Source of the DNA: Candidatus Yanofskyibacteriota bacterium
GTDB lineage: Bacteria > Patescibacteriota > Minisyncoccia > 2-02-FULL-40-12 > GWA2-44-9
Length of the DNA stretch: 33,646 nt
Assembly: GCA_020852375.1 (NCBI GenBank)
Contig: JADZAY010000016.1
Span: 1 to 33,646 of the forward strand
Direction: 5' to 3'
This document shows, in pieces, positions 17,016-26,193 of the stretch. Every line of letters begins with the position of its first letter. Positions within the stretch are counted from its first letter, which is position 1. The notes below the pieces were generated by a model. The model did no database searches. It was not told the DNA's origin and saw only the letters and a program-made list of their open reading frames with translations. The position numbers and the translations under genes are program-made.

Positions 17016-17153
17016 TTACCGGTGGATAACACCCGCATCCGTCGTGGGCGTCGGGGTCGGAGCGACCTCAGTATCGTCTGCACTGGCCGAGAACGCAAAC
17101 CCCGCAACTACGAGCACTGCAACGGCAAGGATGCCGATAAAATAGTTCTTCAT
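17016..17153 (-). CDS. 45-aa secreted/membrane-anchored peptide
   Basis: MKNYFIGILAVAVLVVAGFAFSASADDTEVAPTPTPTTDAGVIHR; TACAAT 7 nt before ATG; terminator downstream. Confidence 0.65.
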   Translation of the reverse strand: MKNYFIGILAVAVLVVAGFAFSASADDTEVAPTPTPTTDAGVIHR

Positions 17154-17207
17154 AGAATCCATTGTACTCGGGCGATCACATCGAGCAATCTTGACTACTC
17201 GCCAATA

Positions 17208-17358
17208 ATCGGTCCGGCGTTCGATTCCCGTATACCGGCTAGTGTAGCAACGGGAATCGGCTTCGTCTCTCGGCTCGCCAGTCGCTCGCCTCGGACTAGC
17301 CACCGCCTCCCGGGTGCGCCTACTGGCGCACCATCGGTCCGGCGTTCGATTCCCGTAT
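17208..17358. repeat. Direct repeat pair with tRNA T-arm-like 3' portion
   Basis: ATCGGTCCGGCGTTCGATTCCCGTAT at 17208-17233 and 17333-17358; GTTCGATTCCCGTAT is the reverse complement of the plus-strand sequence of the neighbouring tRNA-Gly T arm. Confidence 0.85.
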
Positions 17359-17370
17359 CCTTTCGGCCAC

Positions 17371-17410
17371 ACACAGCACAACAGCCCATTGATGGGCTGT
17401 TGTGCTGTGT
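17371..17410 (-). terminator. 18-bp perfect hairpin at the 3' end of tRNA-Gly
   Basis: ACACAGCACAACAGCCCA-TTGA-TGGGCTGTTGTGCTGTGT; no T tract on the minus strand, so terminator function is uncertain. Confidence 0.6.
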
Positions 17411-17413
17411 TGA

Positions 17414-17484
17414 GCGGGATACGGGAATCGAACCCGTGTCTTAACCTTGGGAAGGTCACGTATTGCCACTATACGAATCCCGCA
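17414..17484 (-). tRNA. tRNA-Gly (anticodon CCC)
   Basis: Minus strand GCGGGATTCGTATAGTGGCAATACGTGACCTTCCCAAGGTTAAGACACGGGTTCGATTCCCGTATCCCGCT; anticodon loop TTCCCAA. Confidence 0.95.
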
Positions 17485-17492
17485 TCGCTCCA

Positions 17493-17864
17493 CTATCGCT
17501 CATCCCCAACGAGCCAGTTCCACCACGCCCGCCATTGAGAACGACTGCTTGAGGTGGTCGACGGCGGAGATATTGTAGCCGATTTCTCCGATTTGTACAC
17601 GAACACCACGGTTTCGTCGGGTTGATGATAGTTCAGCCGTTGCCGCGCCAGAAGCGCAAGCCACTGCGGCTGCCGCATCCGCTCCACTTCGCCCGCAAGC
17701 CGCTGATTTTCCCGTTGGGCATCCTGAATGCGCGTGCGCAGCCCCTGAAGCTCCTGCTCGGCGACATGGCGCCGCATTCCGGCAGCAACGGCCGCGACCA
17801 CGAGCCAGACCGCGAGTCCGGCAAGCACGACCGTCGTTAATTTCGAGCGTACGAGCGGGTGCAT
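17493..17864 (-). CDS. FtsB/DivIC-like septum formation initiator protein
   Basis: N-terminal TM, coiled coil ELQGLRTRIQDAQRENQRLAGEVERMRQ, then QRLNYHQPDETVVFVY. Confidence 0.75.
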   Translation of the reverse strand: MHPLVRSKLTTVVLAGLAVWLVVAAVAAGMRRHVAEQELQGLRTRIQDAQRENQRLAGEVERMRQPQWLALLARQRLNYHQPDETVVFVYKSEKSATISPPSTTSSSRSQWRAWWNWLVGDER

Positions 17865-17909
17865 AGAAGGGTTGCCTGAGGCGATGCGGCACGTTACACT
17901 TCCGATACT

Positions 17910-18011
17910 ATGCTCATCAGCGATACGGCAAAGCGCGTCATTTCGATCTCCATTGCGGTCATCACGATCGCAAGCATGGTTGTGTTCTTGCTCGTCCCCC
18001 TGCTCGGGTAG
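17910..18011 (+). CDS. 33-aa single-TM peptide (candidate)
   Basis: MLISDTAKRVISISIAVITIASMVVFLLVPLLG; not in the ORF track because of its size; no clear SD. Confidence 0.4.
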   Translation: MLISDTAKRVISISIAVITIASMVVFLLVPLLG

Positions 18012-18017
18012 TATACC

Positions 18018-19814
18018 CTACTTCTTCAGCATTTTGAGGAACACGTCGTGCGGAATCTGCACACGACCCTCAGTTTTCATGCGCTTTTTGCCCTCCGCCT
18101 GTTTTTTCAAAAGCTTCATCTTGCGGGTCACATCGCCTCCATAGAGATAGCCAGTCACATCCTTCCGCAAGGCACTGATAGTCTCTCGCGCGATAATCTT
18201 CCCCCCAAGCGCCGCCTGCAGAGTCACCTCGAACCACTGCTTCGGGAGCACCTCTTTCAGCTTCGTCACCATTGAACGCCCGATATGCTGCGCCTGTTCT
18301 CGCGGCACGATGCGCGAGAACGGTTCGACCAACTCTCCGGCAACGAGAATGTCCAAGCGAACCAGGTCGTACGGCTGCACACCTGCGGGCTCATAGCTCA
18401 TGGAGGCGTACCCCTGCGAAACCGACTTCAGGTGGTCATAGAATTCGGTCACGATCTCCGACAGCGGGACGGTATATTTCAGCACCGTCGTTTCGGTGCC
18501 GATATATTCGGTCGCGACATAGGTGTTCCGGATGGTTGCCACCAGCTCCATTACTGCGCCCAGATAGGTCGCTGGAAGAATGATCTCAAGCGACACGATC
18601 GGCTCGGCGATCTTCTCCCATCGGGAGGGATCCGGGAGCAATGCCGCCGAGCGCACATACTCGGTGGTGCCGTCGTTCATCAGCACCTCGTACTGCACCG
18701 ACGGCGTTGTCACGATCAACTTCAATCCGAACTCACGAGCTAATCGCTCACTGACGATCTCCACGTGCAGCATGCCCAAGAAACCCAGCCGAAATCCCCG
18801 GCCCAGACCGGCCGATGACTCCGGCTCGTACTGCAGAGCAGCATCGGTGAGCTTCAACTTTCCCAGCGCGTCTTTGAGCTCATCGTACTGCTCCGCGTTC
18901 TCGGGGAAGAAGCTGGCGAATACCATGGGGCGCATCTCGCGATATCCGGGAAGCGGTTCGAACCCCGCCGGATCCGTGCCCGCCATGGTGAGCGTGTCGC
19001 CGACCCGGATCTCGCCCGGATCTTTCAAGCCGGTCGCAACATAGCCGATCTGCCCCGCGGTCAGCGTGCGCCCCGCGGTCAATCGCGGTGCAAAATAGCC
19101 GACCTCGAGCGCATCGGCACGGCTACGCGTCGCCCATGCCAGGATCTTGTCGTTCTGACGGATAGAGCCCGAGACGATGCGCACGAATGCAATGACGCCC
19201 TTGTATGCGTCGAAGGTCGAGTCGAAAATGATGGCCCGCGTCCATGTGTCATGCCACCGCTCCGATGGTGCGGGCACCTTCCGAATGACACGCTCAAGCA
19301 GCTGCTGCACATTGTGCCCGGTCTTTCCGGAGATCTCGAGGATATCCGACTCCTCGACTCCGAGCAGATACGCCAGCTCCTCCTTCACCTGGGCCGTCCG
19401 CGCATTGACCATGTCCACCTTGTTGACCGCAGGAATGATGGTCAACCCCTGCCGCTGAGCAAGGTGCAGGTTCGCAAGCGTCTGCGCCTGGACGCCTTTG
19501 GTCGCATCGACGAGCAGGATCGCACCCTCAACCGCCGCGAGCGAACGGCTGACCTCGTAGGAAAAGTCCACATGTCCCGGTGTGTCGATGAGGTTCAGCT
19601 CATATTCCGTGCCGTCGAGCGCGTAGTGCATGCGCACCGGCTGGAGCTTGATGGTGATGCCGCGCTCACGCTCCAAGTCCATCGTATCCAGATACTGCTC
19701 CTTCATCTGCCGCTTCTGGACCGTTCCGGTCAGCTCCAAAAAACGGTCCGCAAGCGTGGACTTCCCGTGATCGATATGCGCGATAATACAAAAATTCCGT
19801 ATCTCTTGAGCCAT
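18018..19814 (-). CDS. lepA: Elongation factor 4 (LepA)
   Basis: 598 aa; FCIIAHIDHGKSTLADRFLE, LIDTPGHVDFSYEVSRSLAA, C-terminal GGDVTRKMKLLKKQAEGKKRMK. Confidence 0.98.
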   Translation of the reverse strand: MAQEIRNFCIIAHIDHGKSTLADRFLELTGTVQKRQMKEQYLDTMDLERERGITIKLQPVRMHYALDGTEYELNLIDTPGHVDFSYEVSRSLAAVEGAILLVDATKGVQAQTLANLHLAQRQGLTIIPAVNKVDMVNARTAQVKEELAYLLGVEESDILEISGKTGHNVQQLLERVIRKVPAPSERWHDTWTRAIIFDSTFDAYKGVIAFVRIVSGSIRQNDKILAWATRSRADALEVGYFAPRLTAGRTLTAGQIGYVATGLKDPGEIRVGDTLTMAGTDPAGFEPLPGYREMRPMVFASFFPENAEQYDELKDALGKLKLTDAALQYEPESSAGLGRGFRLGFLGMLHVEIVSERLAREFGLKLIVTTPSVQYEVLMNDGTTEYVRSAALLPDPSRWEKIAEPIVSLEIILPATYLGAVMELVATIRNTYVATEYIGTETTVLKYTVPLSEIVTEFYDHLKSVSQGYASMSYEPAGVQPYDLVRLDILVAGELVEPFSRIVPREQAQHIGRSMVTKLKEVLPKQWFEVTLQAALGGKIIARETISALRKDVTGYLYGGDVTRKMKLLKKQAEGKKRMKTEGRVQIPHDVFLKMLKK

Positions 19815-19846
19815 AACAGTTCCGCACTATACCACGTTTTTTCGCA

Positions 19847-19882
19847 GAAAAAAAGGGCCCGCCACATGTGATGCAAGCCCTT
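19847..19882 (-). terminator. Probable terminator downstream of the lipoprotein gene
   Basis: Minus strand AAGGGC...GCCCTTTTTTT. Confidence 0.55.
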
Positions 19883-19895
19883 CTGGAGCTAGTCG

Positions 19896-20375
19896 CTAAA
19901 GAATTCGGAACCGAGTGGGGACGCGCTGCTGAAAGACAACAGCATCCTGGTTGAGGCTCGTGCCGTGGTAAAGAAGCATGCCCGTATGACCCATGACCAA
20001 CAGCAGGTCAACGGTGTGCCCCTTGGCGAAGTCGTAAAACCCATTCTGTGGGCTAAGACCGAATCCTCCTTCCAGTGTGCACGACAGCCCCGCGGAACCG
20101 AACCCACCGCCTATTGTGTTGATAAAGGTAGCTCCGTCTTCGCGTATTGCAGCTACGCCCACGAACAGATTCTGTACGGGAAGTCTGCAGTTAGCCTTCA
20201 CCACAATCTGCTGGCCAAGCCGCAACGACGACCCCTCCTGCGGTGTGTATGAGATGGAGCTGAAAAATTCGCTATCGAGACTTGGTCCGGACAGCGAGGT
20301 TGACTCCGTACACGAAACCGACAGCAGCGCCGCCAGCACGACCACAACGGCCGCCGCTAATGCCTTCAAGCGCAT
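19896..20375 (-). CDS. Hypothetical lipoprotein
   Basis: Signal peptide with lipobox LLSVSC; SD GAGGAGGG before ATG. Confidence 0.75.
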   Translation of the reverse strand: MRLKALAAAVVVVLAALLSVSCTESTSLSGPSLDSEFFSSISYTPQEGSSLRLGQQIVVKANCRLPVQNLFVGVAAIREDGATFINTIGGGFGSAGLSCTLEGGFGLSPQNGFYDFAKGHTVDLLLVMGHTGMLLYHGTSLNQDAVVFQQRVPTRFRIL

Positions 20376-20418
20376 ACACCCTCCTCTCGAGGATGCGAAC
20401 TAGATACTACACAATTTA

Positions 20419-22527
20419 CTACCTGTCAATCTTCGCCGAGAGTTCAAGGTCGCGCTCAAGCTTTGTATGGAGACGCCACGAGTCGGGCCAGGTGGTCATG
20501 GGCGGCTCTGATGTCGTAACGGACACCCCGTTCGAGTTCTGAATGGTCACTTCAAGGTCGGTCACGTCGAGGCCCGGCTGTCGCTGGACCAGGAGCCGAT
20601 AGTCGCTGGCAATGTACTTCGCCGGAACGACGTATTCGAGTTGCACCGCACCGATCTCTCCCGGATCCACCGACATCCAGAAACCGAACCCGGTCTTCCC
20701 GGACTCATCGAAGATCGTCGCGCCGCCAATGCCGGCCCGATAGGACGCCTCGAGCTTGGTGAGGTCGTCATCACGGATCGCCGTTCGTTCCGTTGCATAG
20801 TTCACCAGCGGCCGATACGACGGCTGCTCATTGCCGGTGATGCCCCGCAATACGGATCCCTTCGGCACCAGGATGCGCACCCATGAGTGGTTCGGCTTGT
20901 TGTAGAAACCGTATGCGCTTGACCCGCCGTTATGCCGCCGGTTGATGGTCAGGCGGTGCACCATCGCGCCATCCTCAAGCCAGCTCTCAAGCTTCGCGGA
21001 AGTATCGGTGACCGCATCGCTCTTCGCGCCCTTCACGTTCGACACATTGATCATCAGGTAGTCCCCCGATGCCTCCTTCACCGCACCATCCCATCCTTCG
21101 TCCGTGACGAACCGCTCAAGGTTGTCGTTCTCGAAATACATCATGATGTCTCGCGCATCGAGCGCCTCTTTGAATAGCACAAGGAGCCGACCCCACTGGG
21201 CGGCCGGGGCGCGCGCGAGCCGATCCAAGATGAGCGGGGCAAGATCCACGATGACCTGCTTCGGCTGCGCGGTCTTCTTGCTTTCCACCTCAAGCTGGAG
21301 CGTCGAGAGGACATTCTCCGAGTTCAGCACAAGGTCGTATGCTGGCATAGAGATCGGTCCCGTGATCTTGAGAATGCCTGCAAGCACGTCCGGCTTGATA
21401 CTCAGCACGCCATCAACCGCCGCACCCCCTCCCCGCTCCCAGTACGACATAGTCTTCCGGGCGGACGTCGGCCAGTCGGCCCACCATCCGGCATCACGCA
21501 TACCCCAGCTCGGCGTGATGTGCTGCAATTGCAGCGGCGGCACAATGAGATCTTTGATCTGCCCGTCCGGGTTGTACACGTCATCGGCTCGGAAACTTTT
21601 CACCTTCCCATTTTCGAACGTCAGGATTCCGTAGCTTCCCGGAAATCCGCCGGTAGGTCGCAGCTCGCTCGAATTCGAGAATAAGACCAGGTAGCGCTGC
21701 GGCTGTGCAGTCCCGGTGAAATCCGAAAGAAAGACCGTCGCGGCAACGCCGCGATCAACGAGCGCGCGAAGAGCGGGCAATCGCTCTTTGAGGGAGATGA
21801 ACTGCTCGCGCTGTTCATCTGGAACCTGCGCTGCATCGATACCGTCAATGAGATGCTGCGCTTGTTCGATATCATCCTGCGCACGCTTGAGTCCCTCCTG
21901 GAGTGGGAGGAACACCTCCCCGAACGTAGTGCGGCCGGTACCTCGCTCATCCAGCAGTCCTCCGGTATTCGTTACCCCGTTCAGCGCATCAGAAAGCGCG
22001 ACACCAGCATCGGACAACAACCGTCCCGCATGGAGGAGGTCTTGCCCGATCCGCACTGAAGAAAATCCCGGAACGCGAGAGAGGAATCCAGTGAACGCCG
22101 GACCGAGAACATCAAGCTCTCGCCCGGCTCCGTCGAATGCATCGCGAGCACGCTGGAGATCTTCATGAGCGCGCTCGATATCAAAACGCTCCATACTATC
22201 CTTCGCGCTCACCAGGTATCCGATGGCTGCGCTCCCCTGCTGAACCACGCGACCCTTCACTTTCATGCCGTACTGACTCACATACAAAAGCCCCGCGATC
22301 ACGGCACCCGCACCCAAGAACCATGGCGCAAGCCCCAGAAGCGCGCGCCACCACTCTCCGCCACGCGGCGCCCGCTGCGGAAGCGGCCGCCGCTGCAGAC
22401 GAGCGAACGCATCGACCGGATCCATGCGCATTGCCGCATGATCCACGGTGTGGTCAGCGGTCAAAACAGCGCGCTCAAGTTCGCGCACGATATCATCAGA
22501 AACAACGTCGGTCAGACGCCGGGTCAT
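20419..22527 (-). CDS. DUF4012 domain-containing membrane protein
   Basis: ~702 aa; TM near N-term, YLVLFSNSSELRPTGGFPGSYGILTFENGKV is the DUF4012 signature. Confidence 0.9.
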   Translation of the reverse strand: MTRRLTDVVSDDIVRELERAVLTADHTVDHAAMRMDPVDAFARLQRRPLPQRAPRGGEWWRALLGLAPWFLGAGAVIAGLLYVSQYGMKVKGRVVQQGSAAIGYLVSAKDSMERFDIERAHEDLQRARDAFDGAGRELDVLGPAFTGFLSRVPGFSSVRIGQDLLHAGRLLSDAGVALSDALNGVTNTGGLLDERGTGRTTFGEVFLPLQEGLKRAQDDIEQAQHLIDGIDAAQVPDEQREQFISLKERLPALRALVDRGVAATVFLSDFTGTAQPQRYLVLFSNSSELRPTGGFPGSYGILTFENGKVKSFRADDVYNPDGQIKDLIVPPLQLQHITPSWGMRDAGWWADWPTSARKTMSYWERGGGAAVDGVLSIKPDVLAGILKITGPISMPAYDLVLNSENVLSTLQLEVESKKTAQPKQVIVDLAPLILDRLARAPAAQWGRLLVLFKEALDARDIMMYFENDNLERFVTDEGWDGAVKEASGDYLMINVSNVKGAKSDAVTDTSAKLESWLEDGAMVHRLTINRRHNGGSSAYGFYNKPNHSWVRILVPKGSVLRGITGNEQPSYRPLVNYATERTAIRDDDLTKLEASYRAGIGGATIFDESGKTGFGFWMSVDPGEIGAVQLEYVVPAKYIASDYRLLVQRQPGLDVTDLEVTIQNSNGVSVTTSEPPMTTWPDSWRLHTKLERDLELSAKIDR

Positions 22528-22547
22528 ACCCCTCCAGTATACCACGC

Positions 22548-23699
22548 TTACCGTCCACGCTCTGCAGATGCGATCAGGATCTTCAGTGTTTCTTCCGCCG
22601 CCCGCCGCCAGGTAAAGTGCGTGGCTCGTTCAAATCCCTTCGCTGCCAGGTGCGAGCGAAGACCGGCATCGCCAAGGACCGCCTCCAGTGCGCGAGTAAG
22701 ACTATCGACTCGGTACGGATCGACCAATATGCCCGCATCACCGACCACCTCGAACAACGAAGAGGTCGCGCCTACGACTACTGGCGTCCCGCATGCCATC
22801 GCCTCAAGTGGCGGGAACCCGAATCCCTCGAGCAGCGAGGGGTATGCGAGTACCGACGCGGCTGACAGTGCGCACGCGCGATCGTATGCATCAGCTGGAC
22901 CGATGCAGTGTACGCGACGTGGTTCTTTTGTGGCGCGAATGGCGCGCCACAGCGCATCCTCACGCCACCCGTCCGGCCCCAACAATACCAGATCAGCCCG
23001 CGGCACCGCTCCACGGCTTTGCATGGCATCCCACGCCTTCACCAAGGCAACCAAGTTCTTCCGCGGCTCGCGTGTGCCCAATGCGAGAACGAACGGCCCG
23101 TCGATCGCCTGGCGCTCGCGCCACTGAGTGATGTCTTGCTCGCTCGCCCTCCGGAGCTGAGCGTCGATGCCTGAATGGACCACCGATACGCGTTCGGATG
23201 GAATGCCGTACAGCAGGGTCATGTCATCCGCCGTTGCGCGCGACACGGCAATGAGATGATCGGATGCGAGCGCTTGCGCGCGCGGTCGCATCTGCAAATC
23301 GTGCCATCGGCGCCGATGCCACGAGAGTAGTTCGGGCATGCGCTCATACGAGAGGTCGTGCCACGTCATCACCCGCCGCGTATCACGGGATAGTGCGCCG
23401 AGAATGAAGTGCGGAAAGAAAAACACATCAGCCCCTCCGACCAGCGCATCAAGATGCGGTCGGCCGGTCAACCATGTTCGCGCCCACAGTAGACGATTCG
23501 AAATGCGCGTGTCGTAAACCCGCGCATTCGGCAGCTCCATCCACGACCTCCGCGCAAGCGGACGCGTTCCGGCAAAAAAGAATTTCCACTGGACAGCCGC
23601 GTCGAGCGGGACCATGTGGGCCAGCAACTGTTCGGTATACTCTTCGATACCGCTCATCCGCCCCGTTCCCAACACTCGAATATCAACGCCGATGATCAT
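22548..23699 (-). CDS. GT4-type glycosyltransferase
   Basis: MIIGVDIRVL start; LALGTREPRKNLVALVKAW, SLLEGFGFPPLEAMACGTPVV. Confidence 0.93.
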   Translation of the reverse strand: MIIGVDIRVLGTGRMSGIEEYTEQLLAHMVPLDAAVQWKFFFAGTRPLARRSWMELPNARVYDTRISNRLLWARTWLTGRPHLDALVGGADVFFFPHFILGALSRDTRRVMTWHDLSYERMPELLSWHRRRWHDLQMRPRAQALASDHLIAVSRATADDMTLLYGIPSERVSVVHSGIDAQLRRASEQDITQWRERQAIDGPFVLALGTREPRKNLVALVKAWDAMQSRGAVPRADLVLLGPDGWREDALWRAIRATKEPRRVHCIGPADAYDRACALSAASVLAYPSLLEGFGFPPLEAMACGTPVVVGATSSLFEVVGDAGILVDPYRVDSLTRALEAVLGDAGLRSHLAAKGFERATHFTWRRAAEETLKILIASAERGR

Positions 23700-23706
23700 A
23701 TGGCGA

Positions 23707-24789
23707 TCAACTTCCGGAAATAAGTGCGGCCTCGATCTTTCGCTGGAACACGGGAATATCAAAACGCTCGGCTTGCCCGCGACACACGGTCGGCAGCCAT
23801 TTCATGCGGCTTGAACGGTCAACCGCCGCCATTAACTCCTCGACGCTCTGCTCCTCGAAAAAGACACCGGTGATCCGGTCCACGATGGTCTCAATAGCAC
23901 CGCCGCCGCGGAATGCGATCACCGGCCTCCCCGCCGCCATCGCCTCGAGCGGCACGATGCCGAAGTCCTCTTCTTGTGGGAAGAGCACCGCTCGCGCATT
24001 CCCATACAGCTCATTGAGCCGCTCGTCAGAGACCGCTCCCAAAAATTCGATAGCAGGTCCCGCGAGCGTCCGCAGGCGCCGCTCCTCAACGCCGGTGCCC
24101 ACGATCTTCAGTGGCCACCCGAGCCGATTGAACGCCTGGATCGCAAGGTCAAAGTTCTTGTATGCAACCAAGCGCCCTACCATGAGCCAATACTCTCCGG
24201 GCGCGTGACTGACGGTAAACTTCCCCACATTCACGGGGGGATATACTACTGTCGCGTCTTTGCCGTAGTATTTGCCGATGCGACGGCGGACAAACTCCGA
24301 AATGGCGATCCACTGGTCAACGCGCTGTGCGGCTTGGACATCCCACACCCGCAGATACGAGAGCGCCAACGGGGCAAGCTTTCCGACCGGGAACGGGTAC
24401 CCGAATCGCTGCACGAAGCGTTGGCTGTCGTCCCACAAGAATCGCGGCGGCGTGAGACAATAACAGATATGCCTCGTCTGAGGCGATGGGATCACTCCTT
24501 TTGCGAACGACGCGGACACCGAGAGCACCGTGTCGAACGAACGCGTGTCGAACCCCTCGACCGCGAGCGGCATAAGCGGCGAGTATGCATGGTGCCACCG
24601 CCGCGCGAATGGAAGGTGCTGGAGAAATGATGTTCGGATGTCATGCCCCTCGAACACCCCACCGGTCAGCGTTCGATCATAGAGTGTCGTAAAGATGGGT
24701 GCCCGCGGGAACAGTGCGAGCAACACCTGAAGCACGCGTTCGGCTCCACCGTACTGGTTGAGGTATTCGTGCACAATGGCGAGCTTCAT
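23707..24789 (-). CDS. GT4-type glycosyltransferase
   Basis: MKLAIVHEYLNQYGGAERVLQ; LFPQEEDFGIVPLEAMAAGRPVIAFRGGG. Confidence 0.93.
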   Translation of the reverse strand: MKLAIVHEYLNQYGGAERVLQVLLALFPRAPIFTTLYDRTLTGGVFEGHDIRTSFLQHLPFARRWHHAYSPLMPLAVEGFDTRSFDTVLSVSASFAKGVIPSPQTRHICYCLTPPRFLWDDSQRFVQRFGYPFPVGKLAPLALSYLRVWDVQAAQRVDQWIAISEFVRRRIGKYYGKDATVVYPPVNVGKFTVSHAPGEYWLMVGRLVAYKNFDLAIQAFNRLGWPLKIVGTGVEERRLRTLAGPAIEFLGAVSDERLNELYGNARAVLFPQEEDFGIVPLEAMAAGRPVIAFRGGGAIETIVDRITGVFFEEQSVEELMAAVDRSSRMKWLPTVCRGQAERFDIPVFQRKIEAALISGS

Positions 24790-24801
24790 AGGGAGTCCTG
24801 T

Positions 24802-26193
24802 TTACACCGCCGACCGATCGCTCAGCAAACGCACTGCGGTCTTCCCGATGATACGCATATCCAGCCACCACGACCAGTTCTCGATGTAGAACGTATCAAG
24901 CGCAACCTCCTCTTCAAACGGCATATCGCTTGCGCCCGAGGATTGCACCATGCCGGTCGCCCCGGCCTTGATGGCAAGCACACGCCGATGATGGCGTTCG
25001 TACTTCGCAATCTCGTCGGGCTGATGCGGCCGCGGACCGACAAGGCTCATGTCTCCACGTAGGACGTTCCAAAATTGCGGAAACTCATCGATCCGATACT
25101 TCCGGATGAAACGCCCGACCTTCGTGATCCGAGGGTCATCTTTCATCTTCCAGAGCGGGCCGCCATCGCGACGATCATTCCCCAGTGAACGCAAATATCC
25201 GTTCAGCTCGTGCGCCCGGTCGATCATAGAACGGAACTTCAGCAGGTCGAACTCGCGGCTCCTGCTCATCCGGCGCAGACGCACCAGTGCCGGACCTTCG
25301 GTTTCCCACTTGATGGCGAATGCTACGAGCCCGAACACCGGGGCAAGCACCGCCAGCGCGAGCGCGCTTCCCGCGATATCCGTCACCCGTTTGAACACCC
25401 TTCCCCACCCGTCCAAGGCAGTGCGCCGAAGCTGGATCAGCGGAATGCGCCCGATCGAATCAACGTCGTAGTGCGTGGTAAGCGTTCGATAGATGTTCGG
25501 AACGAACTTGAAGATGACATGATGCTCGTGGCATAACTCGACCAGCTGAATGATCCGTTCCGCCGGGTACTCCGGTGATGCCAAGATGACCTCGTGTACT
25601 CCGGGATCGCTAATGGTCGCCGCAACGGCCGAGGGGTCCGGATCATCGAGCACGCGCACCACACGATACCCGAGCGCAAGGTCTTGGCACATGGTCTCCG
25701 CCAAACGTCGAGCAACATCGTCATTCCCGATCAGCAGGACCTGATGAGCGCCAAGATCATAGCGGACCGTCAAGCGGCGGTACACGGCACGCATGAGGAG
25801 GCGTCCGCACACAACGGCACCGATCGCCATCAACCAATATCCGAGCACCAGGAATCGGGAGTTGAACGCCTCGGCACGCACGAAGATGGCAAGAATCACC
25901 AGCATCATCGCCGCACTTGATGCAACAACGACGCGCGAGATCTCCTGCGGCACCGTCATACGAAGCTTCATGGCGTACAGCCCGCTGATCGCATACACCA
26001 CCACGAACAGCGCCGATACTGCGAGCACAAGCACAAAAAAGCGGCCCAACGGAAGCTGGGGACCGAAGAGCACCGGACGCCACTGGTCGAGGATCTCGGT
26101 GCGAATGGCATAGGTTGCGATTCCACCGCACACCAGCATCAAAAAGTCGGCGGGAACGCGAACGATATTGAAGACGAAATCACCCTTTTTCAC
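24802..26193 (-). CDS. Exopolysaccharide biosynthesis polyprenyl glycosylphosphotransferase
   Basis: N-terminal TM segments; FDLLKFRSMIDRAHELNG, RKYRIDEFPQFWNVLRGDMSLVGPRPHQPDE. Confidence 0.94.
   Translation of the reverse strand: MKKGDFVFNIVRVPADFLMLVCGGIATYAIRTEILDQWRPVLFGPQLPLGRFFVLVLAVSALFVVVYAISGLYAMKLRMTVPQEISRVVVASSAAMMLVILAIFVRAEAFNSRFLVLGYWLMAIGAVVCGRLLMRAVYRRLTVRYDLGAHQVLLIGNDDVARRLAETMCQDLALGYRVVRVLDDPDPSAVAATISDPGVHEVILASPEYPAERIIQLVELCHEHHVIFKFVPNIYRTLTTHYDVDSIGRIPLIQLRRTALDGWGRVFKRVTDIAGSALALAVLAPVFGLVAFAIKWETEGPALVRLRRMSRSREFDLLKFRSMIDRAHELNGYLRSLGNDRRDGGPLWKMKDDPRITKVGRFIRKYRIDEFPQFWNVLRGDMSLVGPRPHQPDEIAKYERHHRRVLAIKAGATGMVQSSGASDMPFEEEVALDTFYIENWSWWLDMRIIGKTAVRLLSDRSAV

Noticed and set aside
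17208-17358. CRISPR-like repeat
   Set aside because: Only two identical units, 125 nt apart, with tRNA-like sequence and no cas genes.
17016-17459. 147-aa ORF and related ORFs with GIERRTD/GIRESN motifs
   Set aside because: Spurious translations through tRNA-Gly and tRNA-derived repeats; only the 45-aa C-terminal part is kept as a candidate gene.
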